A stretch of DNA of 64,000 nt from SIG714 sp964638675. Lineage in GTDB: Bacteria > Bacillota > Clostridia > Oscillospirales > CAG-272. Of the stretch, positions 42,105-51,497 are shown piece after piece. Location of the stretch: NCBI GenBank assembly GCA_964638675.1, contig CAZXAU010000005.1, positions 1 through 64,000 of the forward strand. Reading direction: 5' to 3'. The translations under genes and the position numbers were made by a program. How positions within the stretch are numbered: position 1 is the stretch's first letter; each line of letters starts with the position of its first letter. Under the pieces are notes generated by a model. That model worked only from the letters and a program-made list of their open reading frames with translations, did not search any database and was not told the DNA's origin.

Positions 42105-44762
42105 TTACTGATTGAATTTTGCAAGTGCGGCTTCGATACCTGCAAGGGCTTCCTTGAATTTTCCGAGTCGTGCACGTTCTCCTTCAACGACAGCGGCAGG
42201 AGCTTTTGAGACAAAGCCTTCGTTTGAAAGCTTCCGCTCGATGTTTTCGATGCCCTGGGATATCTTTGCCTTTTCTTTTTCGAGTCTCTCGATCTCTTTT
42301 TCTGTATCAATGATGTCAGCGAGCGGCAGATATATCGTCGCCGAATCGGTGATGATCTGAACCGCATTATCGGGGCTTACGGTATCAATAGAGAACTTCT
42401 CCGAAACTTCAACATCTGATGCCGATGCAAGCGATTTGAAGAATGCATAGGTTGCAGGAGCGAACGATTCTGTATATCCCGTTTCGATATAGACCTTTGC
42501 TTTTCTTGAGGGGGCGACATTCATTTCGTTTCTGCGCAGACGGATCGCCTTTATAGCCGAGATAACACGTTCAAGCTTGAGCGATTCCTCGGGGAAATTC
42601 AGTTCTTCGTTGTATTCCGGATAGTCGGAGATCATGATGCTTTCGGCATCGCCCTTATGGGGAAGCGCCTGATATATATCCTCTGTGATGAATGGCATGA
42701 AGGGGTGAAGGAGCTTGAGAGTGCCTACGAGAACATAGCAAAGCACGTTCTGGCATACAACATTCTTTTCACTGCCCTTTGCGATAAGCCGGCTCTTGGC
42801 GAGCTCAATATACCAGTCGCAAAGTATATCCCATATGAAATCGTAAATTGTTGAGAGTGCAACGCCGAGCTCATATTTATCGAGATTCGCCGTTACCGTT
42901 TCAACCGTTTTATTGAATTTTGTGAGAAGCCATTTATCTTCATCCTCCATCTTATCGACTGAAGGAAGGGAATATTCATCGATCTCAAGATTCATGCGTG
43001 CAAACCTTGAGGCGTTCCACAGCTTATTGGCAAAATTACGTGCGCTTTCGATCTTTTCATCCGAGAAACGCATATCGTTTCCGGGAGAGTTACCGGTTGT
43101 GAGTGCAAACCGAAGTGCGTCTGCACCGTATTTATCGATAATTTCGAGCGGGTCGATACCGTTGCCGAGCGATTTTGACATCTTTCTGCCCTGTGCATCC
43201 CTTACGAGTCCGTGAATCAGTACGGTATCGAAAGGCACCTGATCGGTATATTCAAGGGCAGAGAAGATCATTCTCGATACCCAGAATGTGATGATATCGT
43301 ATCCCGTGACAAGTGTGCTTGTCGGGTAATAGCGTTTGAGGTCTTCGGTATCATTCGGCCAGCCGAGTGTTGAGAACGGCCAGAGTGCAGAAGAGAACCA
43401 TGTATCGAGTGTATCCCCATCACGGCGCATTTCTTTGCCGCATTTCGGACAGCATTCGTTTTCGTTCACCGAAACCACTGTTTCGCCGCACTCATCGCAG
43501 TAGAAGGCAGGAATTCTGTGACCCCACCAGAGCTGACGTGAGATACACCAGTCTTGTGTATTTTCCATCCAGTGGAAGTAGTTTTTATCAAAGCGCTCGG
43601 GAATAAATCTTGTCTTGCCTTCCCTGACCGCTTTGATTGCCGGCTCTGCCAGCGGAACCATTTTGACGAACCACTGCAGTGAGATCATCGGTTCGATAGT
43701 AGTTTTACAGCGGTAGCATGTGCCTACTTCGTGCGAAATATCTTCGATCGATACGAGATATCCGCCCTCTTCAAGATCCTTTACAATTGCCTTTCTCGCC
43801 TCATATCTGTCCATGCCTGCATATTTCGGATAATTTTCGGTTATTTTTGCATCATCTGTCAGGCAGACTTCAAAAGGAAGTGAGTGACGGCGTCCGACTT
43901 CAAAGTCGTTGGGGTCGTGTGCAGGTGTGATCTTGACACATCCTGTTCCTTTGTCGAGCTTGGCGTGCTCGTCTCCGACGATCGGAATTCTTCTTCCTAC
44001 GAGAGGGAGGACACAGTATTTTCCTATAAGGTGCTTATATCTCTCGTCCTCTGGGTTGACCGCCACTGCTGTATCGCCTAAAAGCGTCTCAGGTCTTGTC
44101 GTGGCAACTTCAAGATATCCTATGCCGCCGACGAGCGGATAACGGATGTGCCAGAAATGGCTTTTCTGTTCGGAATAATCGACTTCTGCGTTTGATATCG
44201 ATGTTTTGCAGTGAGGACACCAGTTTATGATGCGTTCGCCACGGTAAATAAGTCCTTTGTTATAAAGGCGTACAAAGACCTCTTTTACAGCTTCCGAGCA
44301 ACCTTCGTCCATTGTGAATCGCTCACGTGACCAGTCGCATGACGATCCCATTTTGCGGAGCTGTGAGGTGATCCTTCCGCCGTATTTCTCTTTCCATTCC
44401 CATGCACGGACAAGGAATTTTTCACGTCCGAGGTCTTCCTTTGTCAAGCCCTCTTTACGCATTGCTTCAACGATCTTGGCTTCTGTGGCGATCGATGCAT
44501 GGTCTGTTCCGGGTACCCAAAGAGTATCGAAACCCTGCATTCTCTTGTATCTTATCAGTATATCCTGAAGCGTATTGTCAAGTGCGTGTCCCATATGGAG
44601 CTGTCCCGTTATGTTCGGGGGAGGCATTACTATTGTAAAAGCCTGCTTCTTTCTCGGATTCTTTTTGGGCTTGAAATAGCCTTTTTCACACCATTCCGTG
44701 TAAATTTTGTCCTCAAATTCCGAAGGGTTATAGGTCTTCGGAAGCTCGTTGTACTGTTCCAT
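42105..44762 (-). CDS. valS: Valyl-tRNA synthetase
   Basis: 885 residues, full length. HIGH motif is PPPNITGQLHMGHAL; KMSKS motif is GRKMSKSLGNGIDP; the editing domain has TTRPETLLGDTAVAVNPEDERY with the conserved Asp; a C-terminal coiled coil (EKEIERLEKEKAKISQGIENIERKL) is typical of ValRS. It charges tRNA-Val and edits threonyl mischarging. It is preceded by family 2 leader copy c and, further upstream, by a T-box leader and its own promoter, so it is controlled by uncharged tRNA-Val. Confidence 0.97.
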   Translation of the reverse strand: MEQYNELPKTYNPSEFEDKIYTEWCEKGYFKPKKNPRKKQAFTIVMPPPNITGQLHMGHALDNTLQDILIRYKRMQGFDTLWVPGTDHASIATEAKIVEAMRKEGLTKEDLGREKFLVRAWEWKEKYGGRITSQLRKMGSSCDWSRERFTMDEGCSEAVKEVFVRLYNKGLIYRGERIINWCPHCKTSISNAEVDYSEQKSHFWHIRYPLVGGIGYLEVATTRPETLLGDTAVAVNPEDERYKHLIGKYCVLPLVGRRIPIVGDEHAKLDKGTGCVKITPAHDPNDFEVGRRHSLPFEVCLTDDAKITENYPKYAGMDRYEARKAIVKDLEEGGYLVSIEDISHEVGTCYRCKTTIEPMISLQWFVKMVPLAEPAIKAVREGKTRFIPERFDKNYFHWMENTQDWCISRQLWWGHRIPAFYCDECGETVVSVNENECCPKCGKEMRRDGDTLDTWFSSALWPFSTLGWPNDTEDLKRYYPTSTLVTGYDIITFWVSRMIFSALEYTDQVPFDTVLIHGLVRDAQGRKMSKSLGNGIDPLEIIDKYGADALRFALTTGNSPGNDMRFSDEKIESARNFANKLWNASRFARMNLEIDEYSLPSVDKMEDEDKWLLTKFNKTVETVTANLDKYELGVALSTIYDFIWDILCDWYIELAKSRLIAKGSEKNVVCQNVLCYVLVGTLKLLHPFMPFITEDIYQALPHKGDAESIMISDYPEYNEELNFPEESLKLERVISAIKAIRLRRNEMNVAPSRKAKVYIETGYTESFAPATYAFFKSLASASDVEVSEKFSIDTVSPDNAVQIITDSATIYLPLADIIDTEKEIERLEKEKAKISQGIENIERKLSNEGFVSKAPAAVVEGERARLGKFKEALAGIEAALAKFNQ

Positions 44763-44783
44763 GTTTTCTCCTTTATGTTGTAG

Positions 44784-44947
44784 TTAGTTTGCGTTTTATA
44801 TTCGGTGAAATTTTCTACAGAAAATTTCACATTCCCCCATTCAAAGACTTTATTGGAGAGGGATGGGTATAGGGTTTCGCTCAAATTGTGCTGAATTTTA
44901 ATCTGCTTGAACTGTAGCCGTCATGTGGAGCCTCTGCCCCACACGGC
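44784..44947 (-). repeat. Leader repeat family 2, copy c (between T-box and valS)
   Basis: In gene direction: GCCGTGTGG/CCACATGACGGC stem, GCTACAGTTCAAGC, a variable part, CCCTATACCCATCCC, CCAATAAAGTCTTTGAATGGG, the perfect hairpin GTGAAATTTTC/GAAAATTTCAC, ATAAAACGCAAACTAA and then the AAGGAG site of valS. It lies downstream of the T-box terminator, so it is only transcribed when the T-box is open. Confidence 0.88.
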
Positions 44948-45042
44948 AAATGTAAGTGATAATGATCGGATGGTGAAAACTAATTATTATCTGATTTTAC
45001 TTCAATTTTACTTCAATTTACAATCAAATAAACTTGAAAAAC

Positions 45043-45300
45043 AAAAAACGCAAGGCATCCTTATCAGGACGCTCTCGCGCGGTACCACCCGATTTCGTAT
45101 TATATCGACCGACAACATATCCTGTCGACAGAAAATACGCACTCAACATTTTACGGTTTTCTCCGTCAGGACCTACACAGCTCAAGGCCTTCGGCACTGC
45201 CGCTCCGAAGCGACTTCGTTTTTCCGTACATGGAGACTTGCACCGACCGTCTTCTCTCTGTAATGCCGTGAAAAACTACTGCTCTTCATCATTGCGTTTA
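45043..45300 (-). promoter_or_regulatory. T-box riboswitch of valS
   Basis: The minus strand carries the T-box core GGGTGGTACCGCG (45078-45090) and, after it, a hairpin followed by TTTTTTG (terminator near 45043-45080). The 5' part has AGTAG, AGAGAG and GGTGCAAG elements of stem I; a GTC triplet (45212-45214) after GAA fits a valine specifier codon. Uncharged tRNA-Val would bind here and block termination, raising valS. The specifier assignment is by eye. Confidence 0.93.
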
Positions 45301-45304
45301 CGGT

Positions 45305-45333
45305 AGTATATCACACAAGAAAAGCTTTGTCAA
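45305..45333 (-). promoter_or_regulatory. Promoter of the valS T-box
   Basis: Minus strand TTGACA (45328-45333), 17-base spacer, TATACT (45305-45310). Confidence 0.75.
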
Positions 45334-45417
45334 GTGGTTTTCCTGTCCTTTAATAAAAAGCTCCGGCAAAAATTTTGCCTGTGTGAAGTATCTTACTTTC
45401 TATTTTTAAAGTTAAAA

Positions 45418-45443
45418 AAGGGCTTCTCTTTAGAAAAGCCCTT
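45418..45443 (-). terminator. Terminator after the LRR cell-wall-binding protein
   Basis: AAGGGCTT (45418-45425) pairs with AAGCCCTT (45436-45443); the minus strand continues TTTTTTAAC. Confidence 0.85.
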
Positions 45444-45451
45444 CTGAGGTA

Positions 45452-47854
45452 TTAAATATTCAATTGTTTGCTCGTGCAAATTCCGTCAGCTGTGAATTCG
45501 TACCATACACCGCCGATCGTTCTTGACTCGGTGCACATAAGTCCTGTGCCCTTATAGAAATAGTACCAATTGCCGCCGATCTGTGCCCAGCCTTCAACTC
45601 TTACACCGTTTTCATAGTACATTGTTGTTCCATCCTTGTACTGGATGTAAGCCGCTGCGTTGTTGTTAGCCGCATTTGCATATGCTGTGTTGAAGAATCC
45701 TGTTGTCGTAATGCTTCCGTCTTCAGCATATGTGTAGTTGATTCCGCCGATTGCTCCGGATGTCTTAAGAACATAAGGTGTTGCAGAAGAGCCTGCGTAG
45801 AAGTAATATACCTTTTCGCCGATTATCATCCACTTTGTAGCGGCTTTGCCTGTACCCTTGTAGAAGTAGTAGGTATTGCCGTCAATCGTCTGCCATCCGT
45901 CCTGCATTGTTCCGGCTACATAGTAGTATACTTCGCCGTAACGGTTCTGGAGTCCGTCAAGCGGTTTAACTGTGTGATCTGCATTGAATTCACGTGTCCA
46001 TCCGCCGAGAACATAACTGTCCGATGTTACCATTGTGTATGTTGAGGACAGGAAGTAATAGAGATTCTGAGGATTTGCAGAATACTGTTCGTAAACACCG
46101 TCAACAACGCTTACAGAGCTTCCGTCTGCGTGTCTCCAGCCGTATACAAGATATCCGTTTTCAAAGCATATCGTACCGTTTGTGCTTACGGTAACAGCGG
46201 CAGCCTTGCCGTTTGAAATATCGAGTGTAGCATATGTATTCTTGCCGACATTTTCATAGAATCCGTTTGCGAGTACATGACCTTTTTCATTGTTCCATAA
46301 ATATTGCTTTGAGGAAAGGATAATCGGGTCTTCGGATATAACAAATGTATTCTTGTTTGCGTAGAATGTTCTTCCGTTATATGTGATCCATCCCGAGATC
46401 TTTTGATCGTTTATATAAAAATACAGGTTTCCGCCTTCCCTGATCAATCCGTATTTCGGACCGTTCGAGCTGTCAGGGTCTTTGTCATTACAAAACAGGC
46501 AGAAGCCGTTTTTATAAAAATGACCTGTTTTTTCAATAACTTCGGTATAAAGAACTGTATTGCACAGACGACATCTCAGCTCTTTTTCCCCATTCTGCGT
46601 GCATGATGCTTCACTGACAGTCAGAATACCACTTTGAATGTGTCGACATCCGTCTGACCACACATCTGTTTTATAGCCGTACCATTCGGGCGTTTGCCAG
46701 AGTGAGGCTTGCGGTGAATAAACAAGGGTAACCGTATTATCAAATGATTTGTATGCACTTGTTGAACGCTTGACGCTCGGTGCATCTCCGTGAAAATATA
46801 TTTTTTCGAGAGATGAACATCCGACAAATGCATTTGAATCGATCTCACTTATGCTTGACGGAAGAATCATTTCATTGATCGATGAACAACCGAAGAAGCA
46901 ACTGTTTCCTATGCTTGAGACACCTTCATGTATCACGATACATTTAAGTGAAATACACATATAGAATGCACTGCCGCTTATTTTCTTCATCTGAGAAGGA
47001 ATTGAAATGCTTTCAAGTGATGTGCACTTATAGAATGCACCTTCTCCGAGCGATATAAGGGAATCGGGAAGCTCTGCCGATTTGAGATCAGAGCAGTTAT
47101 AAAAGGCGTATTTTCCGATGCTTTGCAGAGAATTTCCTGTTTCAACACGGACAAGAGAACTGCAATCGAGAAATGCTGACATTCCGAGCGATCTCAGGGA
47201 ATCGGGGAGGCATATAAATGAAAGCTTTGTACAACCCGAAAAGGCATAGTCACCTATATTTTCAACTCCTCCGTCAAATTCGGCAAGTTGCAGGTTTGTA
47301 CACCCAAAAAAGGCATGCTTTCCGATTTCTCTGACACTTTCGGGGATAACGATCGACTTGAGCGATTCGCAATATGAGAATGCACCCGGAGCGATAGACA
47401 CTACGATCTCGTTATCCGGCGACAAAGATGGAATTACGATCTCATCATCCTTGCATTTTCCGATTCCCGAAAGCTCGCATTTGCCATCGCCGAGCGAGGT
47501 GAATTCAAGTCCTCGAGAGTCTGCCTTTCGATTGCATCTTGTGCACCAATAATTTTTAAAATCATGACCAAGCACAGGCAGGAAATCTTTTTTTAGGGTC
47601 ATGCCGCAAATATCGCATATATAGACGGTGTACCCCTCTTTTGTACAGCTCGGCGGTATACTATCTCCCGATTGGATCAATTCATGTATGCACTCGCCGT
47701 CATAAGTCTGCGTTCCGCTCTTTTGATAAATTTCGCCGTTGCCGCTTGCACCGATCTGCACAGCCGATGCAAAAAAACATAATACGATGACAAGCAAGAC
47801 AAGGGGTATGCGGACAGTATTTACAAAATGAAATCTTTTTGAGTTGTTTTTCAT
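45452..47854 (-). CDS. BspA-like LRR surface protein with C-terminal cell-wall-binding repeats
   Basis: About 800 residues. Signal peptide (VRIPLVLLVIVLCFFAS), a Cys-pair repeat (PSCTKEGYTVYICDICG) and CTRCNR cap, about ten Treponema-type LRRs (SIVIPESVREIGKHAFFGCTNLQ), a second Cys-pair repeat, then about eight aromatic/Gly repeats of about 20-40 residues (GWQTIDGNTYYFYKGTGKAA; GWAQIGGNWYYFYKGTG) of the choline/glucan-binding CW type. LRR adhesin and wall-binding modules suggest retention in the cell wall by non-covalent binding. AGGAGG supports the ATG at 47854. It follows glgB by 36 bases in the same direction. Confidence 0.85.
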   Translation of the reverse strand: MKNNSKRFHFVNTVRIPLVLLVIVLCFFASAVQIGASGNGEIYQKSGTQTYDGECIHELIQSGDSIPPSCTKEGYTVYICDICGMTLKKDFLPVLGHDFKNYWCTRCNRKADSRGLEFTSLGDGKCELSGIGKCKDDEIVIPSLSPDNEIVVSIAPGAFSYCESLKSIVIPESVREIGKHAFFGCTNLQLAEFDGGVENIGDYAFSGCTKLSFICLPDSLRSLGMSAFLDCSSLVRVETGNSLQSIGKYAFYNCSDLKSAELPDSLISLGEGAFYKCTSLESISIPSQMKKISGSAFYMCISLKCIVIHEGVSSIGNSCFFGCSSINEMILPSSISEIDSNAFVGCSSLEKIYFHGDAPSVKRSTSAYKSFDNTVTLVYSPQASLWQTPEWYGYKTDVWSDGCRHIQSGILTVSEASCTQNGEKELRCRLCNTVLYTEVIEKTGHFYKNGFCLFCNDKDPDSSNGPKYGLIREGGNLYFYINDQKISGWITYNGRTFYANKNTFVISEDPIILSSKQYLWNNEKGHVLANGFYENVGKNTYATLDISNGKAAAVTVSTNGTICFENGYLVYGWRHADGSSVSVVDGVYEQYSANPQNLYYFLSSTYTMVTSDSYVLGGWTREFNADHTVKPLDGLQNRYGEVYYYVAGTMQDGWQTIDGNTYYFYKGTGKAATKWMIIGEKVYYFYAGSSATPYVLKTSGAIGGINYTYAEDGSITTTGFFNTAYANAANNNAAAYIQYKDGTTMYYENGVRVEGWAQIGGNWYYFYKGTGLMCTESRTIGGVWYEFTADGICTSKQLNI

Positions 47855-47890
47855 AATGCATTCTCCTCCTGAAAACTGCATTCGGTTCTT

Positions 47891-49804
47891 TTATCTCTTT
47901 TTATCATGTTTCTGTAATGTAAGGTTATTTTTATCCACTATCTTTTCAAATATCACTGATTCGTACGGTTTCAGGCAGAACGGAATGCGATATTCTCTTC
48001 CGTTGCACAGCTTTTTCTCAGCTTTGTATATTTGATTCGGGTCATTATCGGGGTATGTAGAGAATATTTTCCGATATTTTCCTCCGCTCGGAAGTCCGAC
48101 TGCATAGTCATCTCTCATTACGGGATTAAAATTACATACAATATAGAGTGCATCATTGTAGTTCCACGGATTCCTTCTTATAAATGAGAATATACTGCGG
48201 TTGAAATCGCCTGAATCTATCCATTCAAATGAGCGTTTGTCGCAATCGTTAAAGAGAACCTCACGCTCGTTGTAGAGCGAAAGCAGACGGCGAACGCAAT
48301 CCATTATATCACGGTGACACCCGTCTTTTATAAGCTCCCAGTCAATTTCACTTTTGTAATCCCATTCCCTGATCTGCCCGAAATCCTGACCCATAAAGAG
48401 CAATTTCTTTCCTGGATGTGCAAACATCATGGTGTAATAGGTTTTCAGGCACCCCAGCTTGGCAAGTGCATCGCCCGGTGCTTTACCGTACATTGATCCC
48501 TTTCCGTATACCACCTCGTCATGAGAGAGAACGAGCATATAGTTTTCCTCAAAGGCATATTCGGTGGTGTGAGTCATCAGATTGTGATGATATTTTCGGT
48601 AGACCGGATCTTTTTCAAGATATTTCAGTGTGTCATTCATCCAGCCCATGTTCCACTTGAGGCCGAATCCTATGCCGCCCTTGTCGGCATCCTTTGTAAC
48701 ATCCGGAAGAATCGAAGAATCCTCGGCTATCATAAACGCTCCGGTGCGTTTTTTTATTATTGAATTCAGATGCCGCAGAAAATCGATACTTTCATAATTG
48801 AGATTTCCTCCGTCCTTATTCGGGCTCCACTCTTTCCGGCTGAAGTCACGGTAGAGCATTGCCGCCACTGCGTCAACACGAAGTGCATCGATATGATATT
48901 TTTCTATCCAGAAGAGTGCACTTGATATCAGAAAGTTCGATACTTCTTTTTTTCCGTAATCAAATGCGTATGTACCCCACTCGGGATATTCTGATATCAG
49001 TTTGTCATTCGGCTCATACAGCCTGGTTCCGTCAAATCTTCCGAGGGAATGGCTGTCCTTCGGGAAATGTGCAGGTACCCAGTCGAGAATTACCGATATG
49101 CCGTTTTGATGCATAATGTCAACGAAATACATGAAATCTTCTGGACTGCCGTATCGTGATGTCGGTGCGAAATATCCGGTTACCTGATATCCCCATGACG
49201 GATCGAACGGGTGCTCGCATATGCCCATGAGTTCAATATGAGTATATCCCATATATTTTACATATTCTGCAATTTCGCCGGCCAGTTCACGGTAGGTCTT
49301 GTATCTGCATTCTCCCGTGTCGTTTTTTGCCTTTTTCCATGAGCCGAGATGAAGCTCATATACAGCCATCGGTTTTTCAATGAATTTTTCACCTCTTGTA
49401 CTCTTCAGGAAAATACTGTCGTTCCATACATATTTGTCTATGTTCCGAACGACCGAGGCATTGTTCGGGCGAAGCTCAAAGGAAAATGCATATGGGTCGG
49501 TCTTATCCGTTTCATTGCCGTTTATATCTTTTATTCTGTATTTGTACTTTGTTCCTTCGGTCATTCCGGGCAAAAAAAGCTCCCACATTCCGCTTTCACT
49601 TCTAATCATGTTATCTTTCCATGCCGACCAGCCGTTTCCGTCCGAAAGTATGCAGACTTTCTGGGCGTTAGGTGCCCACAGAACAAAATGTGTACCGTCA
49701 CACCCGTCTTCACGGGAAATGTGCGCCCCCATTTTTTTATACAATTCATAATGCGTTCCGCTCTGGAACAGATAGTTATCAAATTCACTGAAGGAAAAAT
49801 TCAT
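47891..49804 (-). CDS. glgB: 1,4-alpha-glucan branching enzyme
   Basis: About 637 residues. N-terminal CBM48 (HFVLWAPNAQKVCILSDGNGW, GTKYKYRI) and GH13 catalytic barrel: ILDWVPAHFPKD, DALRVDAVAAMLYRDFSRKEW (nucleophile Asp), AEDSS (acid/base Glu), LSHDEV. WGYQVTGYFAPTSRYG is the branching-enzyme signature. It makes alpha-1,6 branches in glycogen. No other glycogen genes are nearby. The start at 49804 was chosen over a longer frame because AAGGAG lies 12 bases upstream and the N-terminus then matches the family. Confidence 0.95.
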   Translation of the reverse strand: MNFSFSEFDNYLFQSGTHYELYKKMGAHISREDGCDGTHFVLWAPNAQKVCILSDGNGWSAWKDNMIRSESGMWELFLPGMTEGTKYKYRIKDINGNETDKTDPYAFSFELRPNNASVVRNIDKYVWNDSIFLKSTRGEKFIEKPMAVYELHLGSWKKAKNDTGECRYKTYRELAGEIAEYVKYMGYTHIELMGICEHPFDPSWGYQVTGYFAPTSRYGSPEDFMYFVDIMHQNGISVILDWVPAHFPKDSHSLGRFDGTRLYEPNDKLISEYPEWGTYAFDYGKKEVSNFLISSALFWIEKYHIDALRVDAVAAMLYRDFSRKEWSPNKDGGNLNYESIDFLRHLNSIIKKRTGAFMIAEDSSILPDVTKDADKGGIGFGLKWNMGWMNDTLKYLEKDPVYRKYHHNLMTHTTEYAFEENYMLVLSHDEVVYGKGSMYGKAPGDALAKLGCLKTYYTMMFAHPGKKLLFMGQDFGQIREWDYKSEIDWELIKDGCHRDIMDCVRRLLSLYNEREVLFNDCDKRSFEWIDSGDFNRSIFSFIRRNPWNYNDALYIVCNFNPVMRDDYAVGLPSGGKYRKIFSTYPDNDPNQIYKAEKKLCNGREYRIPFCLKPYESVIFEKIVDKNNLTLQKHDKKR

Positions 49805-49888
49805 TTTTATTTTTATTCTCCTTTTCTTCTGCGTTGAATGTTCCGGATTTTTAAAAGGCTTCCCCATACCGTTCTCAAATATATCGTT

Positions 49889-49917
49889 ATATTATTGTAG
49901 GGTACTCGTGAGTACAA
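49889..49917 (-). promoter_or_regulatory. Candidate glgB promoter overlapped by a palindrome
   Basis: Minus strand TTGTAC (49912-49917), 17-base spacer, TAATAT (49889-49894). The palindrome GTACTCGTGAGTAC (49902-49915) spans the end of the -35 box and the spacer, a typical operator position. The regulator is unknown. Confidence 0.5.
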
Positions 49918-50058
49918 TACGGTAAAGCAAGACCGAATTGCTTGAAATCAGAGATAATGAGGAAAATATACAGGTAACAACAAAAAGTGTTCTTTATCGG
50001 CATGAAAGTTTTTCGGTTTAAAAAAGTCGATTTTCCACGGCTGTATATTTCTTATATA

Positions 50059-50087
50059 TTTATATCATAAAACAGAACGCTTTTCAA
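50059..50087 (-). promoter_or_regulatory. Second candidate promoter upstream of glgB
   Basis: Minus strand TTGAAA (50082-50087), 17-base spacer, TATAAA (50059-50064). From here the glgB leader would be about 250 bases. Otherwise 49918-50270 holds only A/T-rich sequence. Confidence 0.5.
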
Positions 50088-50272
50088 GTGCTTTCGGTCG
50101 CTTTTTTTGTAAAGAATAGTAAATTGAATGAAATATCTGTGATTTAAAGTTTCGATAAGATCTTATTTTCAATATTTTGTTTTGGGTGGTTGGATATCAC
50201 GGCATTTACGAGTCTCTTTAATATGCCCATAAATTTACTTTTGAAAAAAATAAAAAAATTTTTCAAAAGGTA

Positions 50273-50301
50273 TTGACAAACGCCGTTATTTGTGATATTA
50301 T
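50273..50301 (+). promoter_or_regulatory. Promoter of the tRNA-Thr/tRNA-Tyr unit
   Basis: TTGACA (50273-50278), 17-base spacer, TATTAT (50296-50301), about 40 bases before the first tRNA. Confidence 0.8.
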
Positions 50302-50341
50302 ACCACATGCACGGTTGAGGAGCTTTTCTCGATCGGATAAC

Positions 50342-50416
50342 GCTGGTGTGGCTCAATGGCAGAGCAGCTGATTTGTAATCAGCAGGTTGATGGTTCGACT
50401 CCGTTCACCAGCTCCA
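50342..50416 (+). tRNA. tRNA-Thr (anticodon TGT)
   Basis: Acceptor GCTGGTG/CACCAGC, anticodon arm GCTGA-TTTGTAA-TCAGC with TGT, T-arm GATGG-TTCGACT-CCGTT, discriminator T and encoded CCA. Confidence 0.95.
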
Positions 50417-50420
50417 TAAT

Positions 50421-50505
50421 GGGGGAATTCCCGAGCGGCCAAAGGGGGCAGACTGTAAATCTGTTGTCAGTGACTTCGGTGGTCCGAATCCACCTTCCCC
50501 CACCA
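50421..50505 (+). tRNA. tRNA-Tyr (anticodon GTA)
   Basis: Class II tRNA with a long variable arm. Acceptor GGGGGAA/TTCCCCC, anticodon loop CTGTAAA with GTA, T-arm GGTGG-TCCGAAT-CCACC, discriminator A and encoded CCA. It lies four bases after tRNA-Thr, so the two are processed from one transcript. Confidence 0.95.
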
Positions 50506-50510
50506 GAAAA

Positions 50511-50536
50511 AACCGATGCTTTTGCATCGGTTTTTT
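50511..50536 (+). terminator. Terminator of the tRNA unit
   Basis: AACCGATGC pairs with GCATCGGTT around a TTTT loop and runs into TTTTTT. Confidence 0.9.
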
Positions 50537-50734
50537 CGGCTAAATTTGCCTGCGGCGAACTGGATTTGACGAGCAAGCTGAATTCCCCGTAAAAGAAGAG
50601 ACTTGTTTCATATATGTTACCGCACATACACAAACAGATATAAATGCTGCTGTGCCCATATGTTTTATTTTTGTTTGCTGTTTCATCGGCAGTTTTCAGG
50701 ATCTTTTTACAAAGTATATTGGAGAAGTTGTAAT

Positions 50735-51295
50735 ATGAAAAAAAACGGAACTATTGAAAGTGAAATATTGTCACGTTACTTTACCGTCGACGGTGACACT
50801 ATTACGGTAAGACTGAACTTTGACACTTTTTCCGAGCTTATCGATCAGACCTTGGGCGACAGCAGCGTGGAGAAATTAAACTCTGTACTGCTTGACAAAA
50901 TCGCAGAGACGTTCGATCTTATACCGAGAAAATACAAAATAAAAATTGATGTGTATATTTCCGATTTTGGAGACTATACAGTTCAAGAAGCCGAAAAAAT
51001 CGTCAAAGACAATATTGCTCTTACGGTCTATGCGTTTGCAATGGAGCAAAGGCGAAAGATGTTGACGGGACTTTCATTACTCGGAGGCGGTGTTGCATTA
51101 TTGATTGCAAGTTATTTTCTCAATTGGCTTGACCTGCCGCAGATCGTATTTGATATAATCAATATAAGCGGAACGCTGCTTGTATGGGAAGCGGCAGATA
51201 TAACGCTGATCGAACGCAATTCCGACATTAAACGTGCCAAACAGTATGTAAAAAAATTCAAGAATATACGGTTGTTGAAAAACTCCGACCAATAA
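50735..51295 (+). CDS. Two-helix membrane protein of unknown function
   Basis: About 186 residues: a soluble N-terminal part of 105 residues (IESEILSRYFTVDGDTITVRLNFDTFSELID; YKIKIDVYISDFGDYTVQEAEKIV), two hydrophobic segments (about 110-128 and 135-152) and a basic C-terminal tail (DIKRAKQYVKKFKNIRLLKNSDQ). No family recognised. The start at 50735 has GGAGA ten bases upstream. It is monocistronic and ends in a strong terminator. Confidence 0.65.
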   Translation: MKKNGTIESEILSRYFTVDGDTITVRLNFDTFSELIDQTLGDSSVEKLNSVLLDKIAETFDLIPRKYKIKIDVYISDFGDYTVQEAEKIVKDNIALTVYAFAMEQRRKMLTGLSLLGGGVALLIASYFLNWLDLPQIVFDIINISGTLLVWEAADITLIERNSDIKRAKQYVKKFKNIRLLKNSDQ

Positions 51296-51308
51296 CCAGA
51301 AATAATAC

Positions 51309-51358
51309 AAAAAGGCTTAGTCATTCGCTTGCGAAAAACTTTTGACTCAGCCTTTTTT
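51309..51358 (+). terminator. Terminator
   Basis: AAAAAGGCTTAGTCA pairs with TGACTCAGCCTTTTTT (one bulge); T-run on the plus strand, A-run on the other, so it can act both ways. Confidence 0.8.
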
Positions 51359-51497
51359 ATCTGATTTTGACTGCTGTGAGCTTAATATGCTTCGCAGGAA
51401 TTCATTATGGGAGCAAAATTCAGCAATGCAAAGCACAATTTCACTTTATTAAGTTGTCTTTTTGATATTTAACTGTTTTATTGGCTGTTTCGCTATG

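Noticed and set aside
50379..50633. Minus-strand frame across the tRNA genes
   Set aside because: It is read through two well-formed tRNAs and a terminator.
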